Positions 1 to 7,987 of a stretch of DNA of 38,539 nt are shown here, one piece after another (position 1 is the first letter of the stretch; the number at the start of each line of letters is the position of its first letter). The notes below the pieces were generated by a model. The model saw nothing but the letters and a program-made list of their open reading frames with translations, made no database searches and was not told the DNA's origin. Source of the DNA: a bacterium (lineage in GTDB: Bacteria > Bacillota > Clostridia > Lachnospirales > Lachnospiraceae); NCBI GenBank assembly GCA_004562765.1, contig SFRL01000059.1, positions 1 to 38,539 on the forward strand, read 5' to 3'. The position numbers and the translations under genes were made by a program.

Positions 1-171
1 GGGATTTGTGAACACGCCACAGGAATGATGCTTCCACGCGCGTTTTTTGTTCTCCAGAAGCAGGATCGGTCGCTCCGCTGTCGGAGTTTTTTCATTGGAA
101 CGAAATGTCTCGTAGGTGCATTCCGCCTGTTTTTTGTCCTCCGGTGCATTTGTAAAATCAAATACTGGCAT
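1..171 (-). CDS. Partial hypothetical protein (N-terminal 57 residues only)
   Basis: An open frame begins with ATG at 171 and runs without a stop to the window edge. It is preceded by an AGGAG ribosome-binding site at about 180-184, a good distance from the ATG. The visible N-terminus is MPVFDFTNAPEDKKQ and continues as a charged, hydrophilic stretch ending in a Cys-Gly-Val segment. There is no signal peptide or membrane segment in the visible part. The start lies 18 bases after the stop of the methyltransferase gene on the same strand, so the two are probably co-transcribed. I do not recognise the family, and the missing C-terminal part would be needed to name it. Confidence 0.6.
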   Translation of the reverse strand, partial: MPVFDFTNAPEDKKQAECTYETFRSNEKTPTAERPILLLENKKRAWKHHSCGVFTNP

Positions 172-189
172 ATTTTTTTCTCCTCTTTG

Positions 190-958
190 TTATTTTTTCC
201 CCAGTTCCCAGAACGCTACCGCACTTGCCGCCGCCACATTCAGCGAATCCACGCCGTGCGACATCGGAATGCGCACCGTGTGATCGCTGGCCGCGATCGT
301 CTCATCCGCCAGCCCTTCTCCTTCCGTTCCGAGAATGACTGCCAGTTTTTCCGCCGCGCGGAATTTCGGATCGCAGATACTCACCGAGTCCTCCCTCAGT
401 GCCATCGAAACGGTCAAAAATCCATTCTCCTGCAACCGGCGGATGCCGGGTAACGCGCCCTCTTTTGCATCCCCGTCCAGATACGTCCACGGGATCTGGA
501 ACACCGTCCCCATGCTGACACGGATCGCCCGCCGTCAGCGCCGCCGCCGAGCGGAAGATCGCACCCATATTCGTCGGATTCATGACGTTTTCCAGCACCG
601 CAACGCGGCGCGCATCTGTGAGAAGGCTGGCCGGATCAGTGCGTTCCTTTCTTCGCATCGCGCACAGCAGCCCACGCGTCAACTCATATCCGGTCAGTTT
701 TTTCAACTCATCATGTGCCAGAACATACACCGGCACCTGTTGTATCCAGGTTGCAAACTGCTCCACTTCCCGGAGCTCCTGCCTGTCTGCCAGAAAGGAG
801 ACAGGCTCATATCCCGCCTCCAGCGCACGCGCGATGACCGTCGCCGTCTCTGCCAGGAATATGCCCGGCTCCGGCTCATAATATCTTCGAAGCTGTACCT
901 CCGACAGCCGCGCGTAAATATCCAGTTCCGGGATGTTAAAATCTGTAATCTCTATCAT
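190..958 (-). pseudogene. TrmH/SpoU-family RNA 2'-O-methyltransferase, frameshifted by an internal deletion
   Basis: The N-terminal half (MIEITDFNIPELDIYARL, then a substrate-binding-like region and NVMNPTNMGAIFRSAAAL) is typical of SpoU methyltransferases, which methylate ribose 2'-OH in rRNA or tRNA using SAM. The C-terminal half (SMGTVFQIPW, ILGTEGEGL, VRIPMSHGVDSLNVAAASAVAFWEL) carries the SAM-knot motifs but lies in another frame. At about 515-530 the frame changes between AAALTA and RAIRVSMGTV. Relatives have roughly 15-16 more residues there, so about 47 bases (2 mod 3) seem to be missing, including part of motif 2. I chose the ATG at 958 because AAGGA at 970-974 is well placed for it. 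The upstream ATG at 970 would sit directly on that site. Product is probably non-functional unless the gap is an assembly error. Confidence 0.8.
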
Positions 959-987
959 TTTTGGCATCATCCTTCACCAAACGCGCC

Positions 988-1011
988 AAGTGACGGATCG
1001 CTCCGCCACTT
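988..1011 (-). other. Intercistronic hairpin with GNRA-type tetraloop
   Basis: A 10-bp stem (one G-U pair on the minus-strand RNA) closes a GCGA loop, which fits the stable GNRA class. It sits between the PurF-like gene and the methyltransferase gene and has no T-run after it on the minus strand. It is therefore more likely an mRNA-processing or stability element, or a weak pause, than an intrinsic terminator. Confidence 0.5.
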
Positions 1012-1021
1012 TTGCCATATT

Positions 1022-2428
1022 TTATTCTCTTCCATTCCAGCAGTAAGTACACAGTTTGCAGTGATCCACGCCGGTCGCCTCCAGCATATCATCCAGACGG
1101 TTAAACCGCAGGGATGTAAAGTTCAGTTCCTTGCAGATCTCATCTACCATACGCTCATACTTTTCGGACTCGGGATCTGCGTATTCCTGCAGGATCTCAT
1201 CCGTCACATTGCCATTTTCCAGACGCTCGATGACACGCCTCGCGATCAGATCCATCTCTGAATTTGAACGTGAGAAGTTCAGATATTTACAGCCATATAA
1301 TAACGGCGGACATGCGGGACGGATGTGTACCTCTCTCGCTCCGCTCTCATACAGATACTCTGTCGTCTCGCGGAGCTGTGTACCGCGCACGATCGAATCG
1401 TCGATCAGAAGAATACTCTTTCCCTCGATCAGATCATTTACCGCCAGCATCTTCATCTTTGCGATCAGGTTACGCTTGCTCTGCATCGTGGGCATGAAAG
1501 AACGCGGCCATGTCGGTGTGTATTTGATAAACGGACGTGAAAACGGTATTCCCGATTCATTTGCATAGCCGACGGCATGGGCGGTTCCGGAATCCGGCAC
1601 GCCTGCCACGATATCCGGTTTTACGGTATCCCGCTGTGCCATCTTCGCTCCACAGTTGTAGCGCATCTGTTCTACGCTGATGCCCTCATAGGAGCTGGCG
1701 GGATAACCATAGTAAACCCACAAAAATGTACAGATCTTCATCTCCTTATTCGGATCGCTGAGCGTGATGCAATTTTTCTCCGTGATCACTACGATCTCAC
1801 CGGGGCCAAGCTCTTTATAATCATGATAGCCCAGATTTTTGTATGCATAATTCTCAAATGATGCGCAGAAACCTTCCTGCTTTCTGCCGATCACAAGCGG
1901 TGTTCTGCCGTGTTTATCTCTTGCGGCATAGATTCCTGCCTGATTCAGGAGCAGGATCGACATGGATCCCTCTACCACATCCTGCACGAAACGGATACCC
2001 TCGATCAGGTTTGCCTTCGTGTTGATCAATGCCGCCACCAGCTCGGTCGCATTCACCTCACCGGTACTCATCTCCTGGAAATGCGCATGTCCCTGATCAA
2101 ACAGCATCTGGATCAGCTCGTCCATATTGTTGATCTTTCCGACAGTGGTGATCGCATAGGTTCCGTGATGTGAACGGATAATGAGGGGCTGCGGCTCGTA
2201 ATCAGAGATACAGCCGATGCCGTATTTTCCTTCCATCTCCTGCACGTCTTTGTCAAACTTTGTACGGAACGGTGCGTTCTCGATATTGTGGATGGCACGG
2301 TTAAATCCTTTCTCACCGTACACCGTCATGCCGCCGCGGCGCGTGCCCAGATGTGAGTGATAGTCGATGCCAAAAAATAAATCAAAGACGCAGTCCTCGT
2401 GTGAGGCTACTCCAAAAAATCCACCCAT
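1022..2428 (-). CDS. PurF-like amidophosphoribosyltransferase paralogue lacking the catalytic cysteine
   Basis: The 468-residue protein has the PurF layout: a class II glutamine amidotransferase-like domain (about 1-235) and a phosphoribosyltransferase domain (about 250-450) with the PRPP loop LLIDDSIVRGTQ at 340-351. True PurF matures to an N-terminal Cys nucleophile (Met-Cys-Gly); here the protein starts MGGFFGVAS, with Gly in that place. The usual HRGQE segment is replaced by SHLGTRRGG. Glutamine hydrolysis should therefore be lost, leaving ammonia-dependent or regulatory activity. The C-terminus has a CxxCxxC motif (457-463). AGAGGA lies just upstream of the ATG. I recall MGGFFG-type paralogues in other Clostridia, so this is probably a conserved variant and not local decay. 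I withhold the symbol purF because activity is doubtful. Confidence 0.85.
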   Translation of the reverse strand: MGGFFGVASHEDCVFDLFFGIDYHSHLGTRRGGMTVYGEKGFNRAIHNIENAPFRTKFDKDVQEMEGKYGIGCISDYEPQPLIIRSHHGTYAITTVGKINNMDELIQMLFDQGHAHFQEMSTGEVNATELVAALINTKANLIEGIRFVQDVVEGSMSILLLNQAGIYAARDKHGRTPLVIGRKQEGFCASFENYAYKNLGYHDYKELGPGEIVVITEKNCITLSDPNKEMKICTFLWVYYGYPASSYEGISVEQMRYNCGAKMAQRDTVKPDIVAGVPDSGTAHAVGYANESGIPFSRPFIKYTPTWPRSFMPTMQSKRNLIAKMKMLAVNDLIEGKSILLIDDSIVRGTQLRETTEYLYESGAREVHIRPACPPLLYGCKYLNFSRSNSEMDLIARRVIERLENGNVTDEILQEYADPESEKYERMVDEICKELNFTSLRFNRLDDMLEATGVDHCKLCTYCWNGRE

Positions 2429-2538
2429 TTTCTAATCCTCTTTTCTCTGAAATATATTACTGATATTGTCATGCTGACGAAGGGCACATGATCGACTACC
2501 TCTTGTGCCGCATGCCGGGCAAAGTGCGTCCGCCGTGC

Positions 2539-3780
2539 CTACATCTCGCGGTGATCAATGACACGCTTCGTCTTTTTTTCACTGCGCGGCAGTGTTCCGA
2601 AGGGCACCACTGTGATCTTCGGCGTGACACCGATGCGTGATTTGAACAACTCGCGGATCTTTGCGCCCGCCTGCTCAAAGTCTACGCGCCCCTCTGCCTC
2701 AACGGTGACAAGCATGACATCGCGGTTGTGATCCTCATCATGTGCGATGTTTATGACATACTCGCTGAGCACGCCGTCTACCTGCTGAAGGATCTCCTCC
2801 ACCTGGCCGGGGAACATGTTGACACCGTGTACCTTGAACATGTCGTCGCTTCTGCCCTGAATGATGTCGATGCGGGGATAGCTTCGTCCGCAGCTGCAAG
2901 GCTCCGGAATGATCCGCGACATGTCATGGGTACGGAAGCGGAGTAACGGTGCGCCTTCCTTGACGAGTGTCGTGATCACGATCTCACCCGGTTCTCCATC
3001 CGGTACCGGCTCTCCGGTCTTCGGATCAATGATCTCGATATAAAGGTAATCATCCCAATAGTGGATGCCTTCCTCATGCTCACAGTTGATGCCGATACCC
3101 GGTCCGTAGATCTCGGTCAGTCCGTAAATATCGTATAGTTCGATGCCAAGTCCCTCGCGGATCGCCTGACGTTTTTTCTCGCTCCAGCGCTCGGAACCGA
3201 TCACACCCTTTTTCAGGCAGATCTGATCTTTCAGTCCACGCTTTTCGATCTCCTCCGCCAGTACCAGCGCATAGGACGAAGTTGCCGTGATGACCGTCGA
3301 TTTCAGGTCGATCATCATCTGGATCTGCTTATCCGTATTTCCCGGTCCCATCGGAACTGCCATCGCGCCAAGTTTTTCGCAGCCCGCCTGAAAACCGATA
3401 CCCGCTGTCCACAAACCGTATCCCGGCGTGATCTGAATGCGGTCCTTATTTGTGATGCCCGCAACTTCATAACAGCGCGCAAACATCACTGCCCAGTCAT
3501 CCACATCCTTTGCGGTGTAAGGAATGATGACCGGTTTTCCGGTGGTCCCCGATGAGGAATGGATACGGACAACCTCCTCATCCGGTACTGCCTGAATGCC
3601 TAACGGATACGCGTCGCGAAGATCCGCTTTTCCGGAAAACGGGATCTTCTCAAAATCCTCCTGGGTCTTGATCTCTGTGATACCCAGTTCCCGGTACTTT
3701 TTCCCGTAAAAGCTGTCTGTCTTGATCAGACGCTTAACCTGTGCATCCACCTGTGCCAGTTGTTTCTCATTTAGCTTCAT
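2539..3780 (-). CDS. paaK: Phenylacetate--CoA ligase
   Basis: A 413-residue ANL-superfamily adenylating enzyme that activates phenylacetate or another aryl acetate with ATP and CoA. Visible signatures are the phosphate loop SSSGTTGKPV (about 75-84), YGLTEIYGPG, LLRFRTHDMS and the C-terminal GRSDDMFKVHGVNMFP hinge region, all as in PaaK. The length is usual for the family. I chose the ATG at 3780 because GGGAGG lies a suitable distance upstream; a longer reading from 3810 is an upstream extension into iorB. The gene overlaps the end of iorB by 14 bases, so it is translated with the iorAB operon. The usual pairing suggests that aryl pyruvates are oxidised to aryl-acetyl-CoA by IorAB, and PaaK acts on the free acids. 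The exact aryl substrate cannot be told from sequence. Confidence 0.92.
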   Translation of the reverse strand: MKLNEKQLAQVDAQVKRLIKTDSFYGKKYRELGITEIKTQEDFEKIPFSGKADLRDAYPLGIQAVPDEEVVRIHSSSGTTGKPVIIPYTAKDVDDWAVMFARCYEVAGITNKDRIQITPGYGLWTAGIGFQAGCEKLGAMAVPMGPGNTDKQIQMMIDLKSTVITATSSYALVLAEEIEKRGLKDQICLKKGVIGSERWSEKKRQAIREGLGIELYDIYGLTEIYGPGIGINCEHEEGIHYWDDYLYIEIIDPKTGEPVPDGEPGEIVITTLVKEGAPLLRFRTHDMSRIIPEPCSCGRSYPRIDIIQGRSDDMFKVHGVNMFPGQVEEILQQVDGVLSEYVINIAHDEDHNRDVMLVTVEAEGRVDFEQAGAKIRELFKSRIGVTPKITVVPFGTLPRSEKKTKRVIDHREM

Positions 3781-4363
3781 CTGTCTGCCCTGCCTCCCTG
3801 CCTGCTGCAAATGCTTTTTTATTCGTCTCTACAAACTGCGGTTTTACCTGCGCCTCGATCTCCGCAAGCAGCGCTCCCTCGGATATACCGAGCACGCCGG
3901 TCGCGCTGACCGCGCCAAGCTCGATCATGTTGAGATAGCGCGCGGAACCAAACGGTTTACACAACGCTTCTCCGTCGATGACCACACACTTACATTTTGT
4001 TTTCAGATAGTCCAGTTCCTTCACACCGTCATATCCGGTCTCGTTTAAGGACTCCGTCGTCGGCCGCACCGGTGTCCGGTTCACGATGACGATCCCGTCC
4101 GGCTTTAAATAGTGCAGATTTCGGACTGCCTCCGCGGGCTCAAATGCCAGTATCATGTCTGCCGCGCCAAACGGAATGAGCGGTGATCCGATATCCTCGC
4201 CGATGCGGATGTGGCTCGTGACCGAACCTCCGCGCTGAGCCATGCCGATCGTCTCCGCAGAGTGCACCGTATGTCCCTCACGCATGGCTGCTGCCGCGAT
4301 CAATTTGGATGCCAGCACCGTTCCCTGTCCGCCGACACCACACAACAAAATATCTTTATTCAT
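3767..4363 (-). CDS. iorB: Indolepyruvate:ferredoxin oxidoreductase, beta subunit
   Basis: A 198-residue protein of the pyruvate/ketoisovalerate oxidoreductase gamma-domain family. It starts MNKDILLCGVGGQGTV, the signature glycine-rich segment of IorB, followed by AETIGMAQRGGSV, another conserved block. With IorA it oxidises aryl pyruvates from Trp, Phe and Tyr to aryl-acetyl-CoA and reduces ferredoxin in the cytoplasm. The ATG at 4363 has GGAGG upstream and overlaps the iorA stop by 8 bases (ATGAATAA), which is typical translational coupling. An alternative longer start at 4435 would run deep into iorA and is not supported. Confidence 0.93.
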   Translation of the reverse strand: MNKDILLCGVGGQGTVLASKLIAAAAMREGHTVHSAETIGMAQRGGSVTSHIRIGEDIGSPLIPFGAADMILAFEPAEAVRNLHYLKPDGIVIVNRTPVRPTTESLNETGYDGVKELDYLKTKCKCVVIDGEALCKPFGSARYLNMIELGAVSATGVLGISEGALLAEIEAQVKPQFVETNKKAFAAGREAGQTDEAK

Positions 4364-6152
4364 GATCCGCACCTCCAATCGCTCCCACCGGACAGATCTG
4401 CGCACACAGTCCGCAACCGGTACAAAGACTCTCATCCACAGCTACCTTACCATCTTTGATAATGAGCGCCGGGCAACCAATCTCACGAATGCACTTCTTG
4501 CACCCAATACAGTTTTCGGAGATTTCCACCTTTCCTGCCGGCTTTGTGATAGCCACGCAAGGAGATTTGAAAATAATCGCCTTCACGCCGGGCAGTTCCG
4601 CACATTTGCGCACTGCCGCCACCGCCACATTCAGATCCAGCGGATTGACTGTCAGGATCTTTGTCACACCCATGCCTTCTAAGATCTTTTCAATGCTGAC
4701 CTTATCCACCACATTTCCCATCATATTGCGCCCGGTGCCGGGATGGGGCTGATGACCGGTCATCGCAGTCGTCGAATTGTCCAGCACGCACAGAACCATG
4801 TTTGCTTCATTGTACAGTGCATTCACCACGCCGGTCATGCCTGACGCAAAAAATGTGGAATCACCGACAAAGGCAAAGCAGGTCGCATCCTTGTCCATCC
4901 AGTGCAAGCCCTGTGCCATTGTGATACCGGCTCCCATGCAGAGGCACGTATCCACCATATCCAGCGGCATCGCATTACCAAGTGTATAACAACCGATATC
5001 GCCGCAGAAATAGCTCTTTTTTCCTTCCATTGCACGCTTTACCGCATAGAAACTCGCGCGGTGCGGACAGCCTGCGCACAGTACCGGAGGTCTCACCGGA
5101 AGTTCCGGGCGGTCTGACACGTCAATGCCGGTCCGTACCTGCTCCACGCCCAGAAACGCGCCTATGATCCGGGCTGCCGACTCCGCAGAATTTTCCCCGC
5201 TGACCGGAACATGCCCGGTCAACTTGCCATATACTTTCACGTTCAAGCCATGCGCTCCGATACATTTTAACAACGCGGACTCAATATACGGACTCAGTTC
5301 CTCAAAACAGAGCACCTCCTCTACACCGTCTAACGCGCGCAGCACAAAATCCTCCGGAAACGGAAATGCAGTCGCAAGCTTCACAAACCGCACATCCGGA
5401 TGATTCTTTAAATATTCCTTTGCGTAAGCATAGCTCACACCGGAAGCAAACACACATTTTTTGCCGCTTCCGCTCATCTCATTATAGCGATAGCCTGAAA
5501 AATCCGCACCGATCTTCGGGTTGCGCTGCTCCATCTTTGCATGATTCTGGAAGGAAAGTCTGGGGAAGATCACCCATTTTTTTGAATCCTTCACAAATCC
5601 CTCGTACTCCTTCGGAGTTGTCTGTTCCGGCGTCTCGATGGATGCATAGGCATGGCAGACTCTGGTGGTCGGTCGAAACAGTACCGGAGTCTGATATTTT
5701 TCCGAGTAATCGAAGGCATCCTGAATCATCTCATATGCCTCCTCCGGTGATGTGGGATCAAACACCGGAATCCGCGCAAATTCTGCGAACATGCGCGTAT
5801 CCTGCTCTGTCTGTGAAGAAATCGGGCCTGGATCATCCGCGGAAACGACAACCATGCCACCCTTCACGCCCACATAAGCAAGTGACATGAGCGCATCCGC
5901 CGCCACATTCAGACCCATCTGCTTCATCGTCACCAGCGTGCGCGCACCGCAATAAGCTGCGCTGGCTGCCACTTCCATGGCAGCCTTTTCATTCACCGAC
6001 CACTCGATATGTACCTCACCGTTTTTATATTTTGCGATATTTTCGATAATCTCGGACGAGGGCGTGCCCGGATAACCGGCGACCAGGTTGACTCCTGCCG
6101 CCAGCGCGCCCAGAGCGATCGCACCATTGCCCATCACGTATTCTTTTCTCAT
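4356..6152 (-). CDS. iorA: Indolepyruvate:ferredoxin oxidoreductase, alpha subunit
   Basis: A 598-residue thiamine-diphosphate enzyme. The order is an N-terminal pyrimidine-binding-type domain (GYPGTPSSEIIE, EWSVNEKAAMEVA), a central domain, and a TPP-binding domain (AGCPHRASFY, CGDIGCYTLG, GDSTFFASGMTG, LDNSTTAMTG). At the C-terminus are two [4Fe-4S] motifs, CIGCKKCIREIGCP and CTGCGLCAQICPVGA. These match IorA closely and the length is normal. AAGGAG lies six bases before the ATG at 6152; a longer reading to 6200 is not supported by a ribosome-binding site. It heads the iorA-iorB-paaK operon and has its own promoter at 6189-6217. The role is fermentation of aromatic amino acids with reduced ferredoxin as product. 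Confidence 0.95.
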   Translation of the reverse strand: MRKEYVMGNGAIALGALAAGVNLVAGYPGTPSSEIIENIAKYKNGEVHIEWSVNEKAAMEVAASAAYCGARTLVTMKQMGLNVAADALMSLAYVGVKGGMVVVSADDPGPISSQTEQDTRMFAEFARIPVFDPTSPEEAYEMIQDAFDYSEKYQTPVLFRPTTRVCHAYASIETPEQTTPKEYEGFVKDSKKWVIFPRLSFQNHAKMEQRNPKIGADFSGYRYNEMSGSGKKCVFASGVSYAYAKEYLKNHPDVRFVKLATAFPFPEDFVLRALDGVEEVLCFEELSPYIESALLKCIGAHGLNVKVYGKLTGHVPVSGENSAESAARIIGAFLGVEQVRTGIDVSDRPELPVRPPVLCAGCPHRASFYAVKRAMEGKKSYFCGDIGCYTLGNAMPLDMVDTCLCMGAGITMAQGLHWMDKDATCFAFVGDSTFFASGMTGVVNALYNEANMVLCVLDNSTTAMTGHQPHPGTGRNMMGNVVDKVSIEKILEGMGVTKILTVNPLDLNVAVAAVRKCAELPGVKAIIFKSPCVAITKPAGKVEISENCIGCKKCIREIGCPALIIKDGKVAVDESLCTGCGLCAQICPVGAIGGADHE

Positions 6153-6188
6153 GGTTTTCTCCTTGTCTAAAAAAACAGAATCGTTTGT

Positions 6189-6217
6189 ATTATAGCACAT
6201 CTATGTTTTTCTTTAAA
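6189..6217 (-). promoter_or_regulatory. Promoter of iorAB-paaK
   Basis: On the minus strand TTTAAA (6212-6217), a 17-base spacer and TATAAT (6189-6194) preceded by TG form an extended -10 sigma-A promoter. It predicts a leader of about 30 bases before the iorA start at 6152. Confidence 0.7.
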
Positions 6218-6284
6218 ACCCTGCAAAGCCAAAAATCACGCGTCTCCAATCAGCGTAAGCATTTTTAGCCACTATTTCATCCTT

Positions 6285-7247
6285 TTACAACAACTGATCT
6301 GGTATCTCCTGCAAAATCTTCTCTTTTATCTTTTGATTTTTATATGCCTCATGAAGCTTACTTTTTGAGTATCTCAAATATGTATCCTTTGTTTTATCAA
6401 CCAATAATGCTGTAAAGAAACGCTCCCAGCTCATGTAGTCTCGGCTTTCAATAAAATCACTTGGATGTTCCAAAACCTCTGCAATAGTATTGTCTCTGAT
6501 CACATCAGCCTTTAAAATCAACCATTCAAATGACTCCGGTAAATAAATTGCCATATGATCTGACATATTTATTTTTTTCATAACCCTGTCCATCTCTGAT
6601 CCAAAAGCGGCGCCATCAGCTATTATGAGAAGCCTTTTGTTCTCATACTCTTTTAACAGTTTATATATATTCGATTTTCCGCCCGCACTTATTACTCTCC
6701 AATATCTACCTTCTGCTATAGATTCAAAAAAATCACATCCTGCATTCGAATCCTCAACCAAAACTACATCTGGTTGGAACGAAACACTATTTTTCACATC
6801 TCCATATATCCGATAGAATTCCTGATATGTTTGCTTCAATGTTCCATACTTACCGGAATTTTTTATTCCATATATTTCTTCTACACTGTAAGGCAAATTT
6901 GGCAGCCCTTCACGGGTAACGATCACATAATAATTATCTGACTGTTTAATTGCAGACGAAAATTCATCTGTGGTAATAAATTTATTTCCTTCATCTATGA
7001 ATACAATCGAATCATGTATATTCTCCAATAATACTTTCCATTGACGTCCTTCCAATACAACACACGTTTTCTGACAGATCAACGTGATACCGCTCTGTTC
7101 ACCATTTTGATCATATTCACGAATCATATCAACCAAAGTTGTTTTTCCCGTTGCACTATCACCTTTAATGATTGTAATATTTCGTCGAATCTCAAACTGG
7201 TATTGGAGAACATTATTTTTTACTGTAACTGAATATGTCCCTTTCAA
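6285..7247 (-). CDS. P-loop ATPase, possible OLD/TOPRIM-like architecture, partner of DUF4869
   Basis: A 320-residue protein with Walker A GDSATGKT (29-36) and a Walker B-like strand IVFIDEG (81-87). The C-terminal half has hydrophobic strand-acid patterns VVLVEDSNAG (E165) and LLIIADGAAFG (D211). These resemble a TOPRIM fold, although the usual second Asp is not clear. I know no function for it. The start is TTG at 7247: AGGAGG lies eight bases upstream and overlaps the stop of the DUF4869 gene, so the two are coupled with a 12-base gap. Codons and base composition are distinctly AT-richer than the GC-richer flanking genes, which suggests transfer. It may be a defence, stress or regulatory ATPase, but that is inference. 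Confidence 0.75.
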   Translation of the reverse strand: MKGTYSVTVKNNVLQYQFEIRRNITIIKGDSATGKTTLVDMIREYDQNGEQSGITLICQKTCVVLEGRQWKVLLENIHDSIVFIDEGNKFITTDEFSSAIKQSDNYYVIVTREGLPNLPYSVEEIYGIKNSGKYGTLKQTYQEFYRIYGDVKNSVSFQPDVVLVEDSNAGCDFFESIAEGRYWRVISAGGKSNIYKLLKEYENKRLLIIADGAAFGSEMDRVMKKINMSDHMAIYLPESFEWLILKADVIRDNTIAEVLEHPSDFIESRDYMSWERFFTALLVDKTKDTYLRYSKSKLHEAYKNQKIKEKILQEIPDQLL

Positions 7248-7259
7248 AACAGTTTCCTC

Positions 7260-7697
7260 CTAGATCATTTCCCCTGCAATATCGATCAGTTCCTTCATGT
7301 TCCGAACAATCTGATGCGTATTCTGTATTTCTATCTCAAACTCACCATTCCCAAAATCCATCAAATGTCGCAAATTAATAACTATATCATGACTGGCACC
7401 CAACTTTAACAGCCATCTTGCACAATTATCCCCACAAGTTGATGCATTAAATATTTGGGATCTGTCTTTATAAATCAAAATCAATGTTTTCACGCCACCT
7501 GACAATTCTTTGGGAGAAATAGCACCAAGCACAGGACTTTCTATCAAGTGGGGACCAATTACGACAGATTTGTCCACATCCTTTATCATCTCAACAGACA
7601 ATTCATCTGTTATCCACTCATCTTGATAAGTATTTTTAAAATATACGGATGTATTATAGATTGCATCTTCACAATCTCCAAATATAATCTTTAACAT
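7260..7697 (-). CDS. DUF4869 family protein
   Basis: A 145-residue protein beginning MLKIIFGDCEDAIYNTSVYF, with later blocks MIKDVDKSVV, SPVLGAISPKELSGGVKTL, FNASTCGDNCARWLL and LRHLMDFG. I recognise this pattern as the domain of unknown function DUF4869 of gut Firmicutes. It carries two Cys in TCGDNC (possible metal or redox site) and has no signal peptide or membrane segment. The ATG at 7697 has GGAGG four to five bases upstream; the upstream in-frame ATGs have no such site. It is followed immediately by the P-loop ATPase gene, and the pair shares low GC content. Function is unknown. The fixed partner suggests the two proteins act together. Confidence 0.75.
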   Translation of the reverse strand: MLKIIFGDCEDAIYNTSVYFKNTYQDEWITDELSVEMIKDVDKSVVIGPHLIESPVLGAISPKELSGGVKTLILIYKDRSQIFNASTCGDNCARWLLKLGASHDIVINLRHLMDFGNGEFEIEIQNTHQIVRNMKELIDIAGEMI

Positions 7698-7852
7698 TGT
7701 GACCTCCATATTCACACAAACATGTCTTGTAACATAAAATTCTTGATATTTTGCAGTTTAAGTTAATATTATCATTCTCTACACGCCTATCGCTCATATT
7801 ATATGTTTATTCAACCACTATCGTCAATGCAATTCCAACATTTTCATTTTAT

Positions 7853-7923
7853 GTGGGGACGTTTCTTCTGCCACGATGCTGGAGTCAAAAGCCCTAGCAT
7901 CGTGGCAGAAAAAACGCCCCCAC
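7853..7923 (-). repeat. Long perfect RNA hairpin (28-bp stem, 15-base loop)
   Basis: Arms at 7853-7880 and 7896-7923 contain TTCTGCCACGATGCT and its complement and extend to GTGGGG/CCCCAC. At two positions the arms differ by transition: on a minus-strand transcript both give G-U pairs, so all 28 positions pair, whereas a plus-strand transcript would have two A-C mismatches. This asymmetry argues that the structure acts as RNA transcribed leftwards. It lies between the terminator of the EAL gene and the DUF4869 gene, about 150 bases ahead of the latter. The AT-rich stretch 7698-7852 holds no promoter I would defend. Role unknown: a repeat family member, leader structure or second terminator. 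Confidence 0.7.
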
Positions 7924-7965
7924 AAACAAAAACTGCACAGCCGGATCTTCTCCTGACTGTGCAGT
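7922..7965 (-). terminator. Intrinsic terminator of the GGDEF/EAL gene
   Basis: On the minus strand a 9-bp stem (ACTGCACAG/CTGTGCAGT, arms 7957-7965 and 7932-7940) is followed by TTTTTGTTTG. It lies 22 bases after the stop codon of the EAL-domain gene. Confidence 0.85.
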
Positions 7966-7987
7966 CTCTCATTCTTCTATGTACCAT

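Noticed and set aside
335..1261. A 308-codon open frame on the plus strand
   Set aside because: It runs antisense through the methyltransferase and PurF-like genes, has low-complexity His/Arg/Ser-rich content and no family pattern; it is a shadow of the minus-strand genes.
6218..6284. Terminator after the DUF4869-ATPase pair
   Set aside because: A possible nine-pair stem (GCTAAAAAT with ATTTTTGGC) has a long loop and no following T-run, so it is too weak to list.
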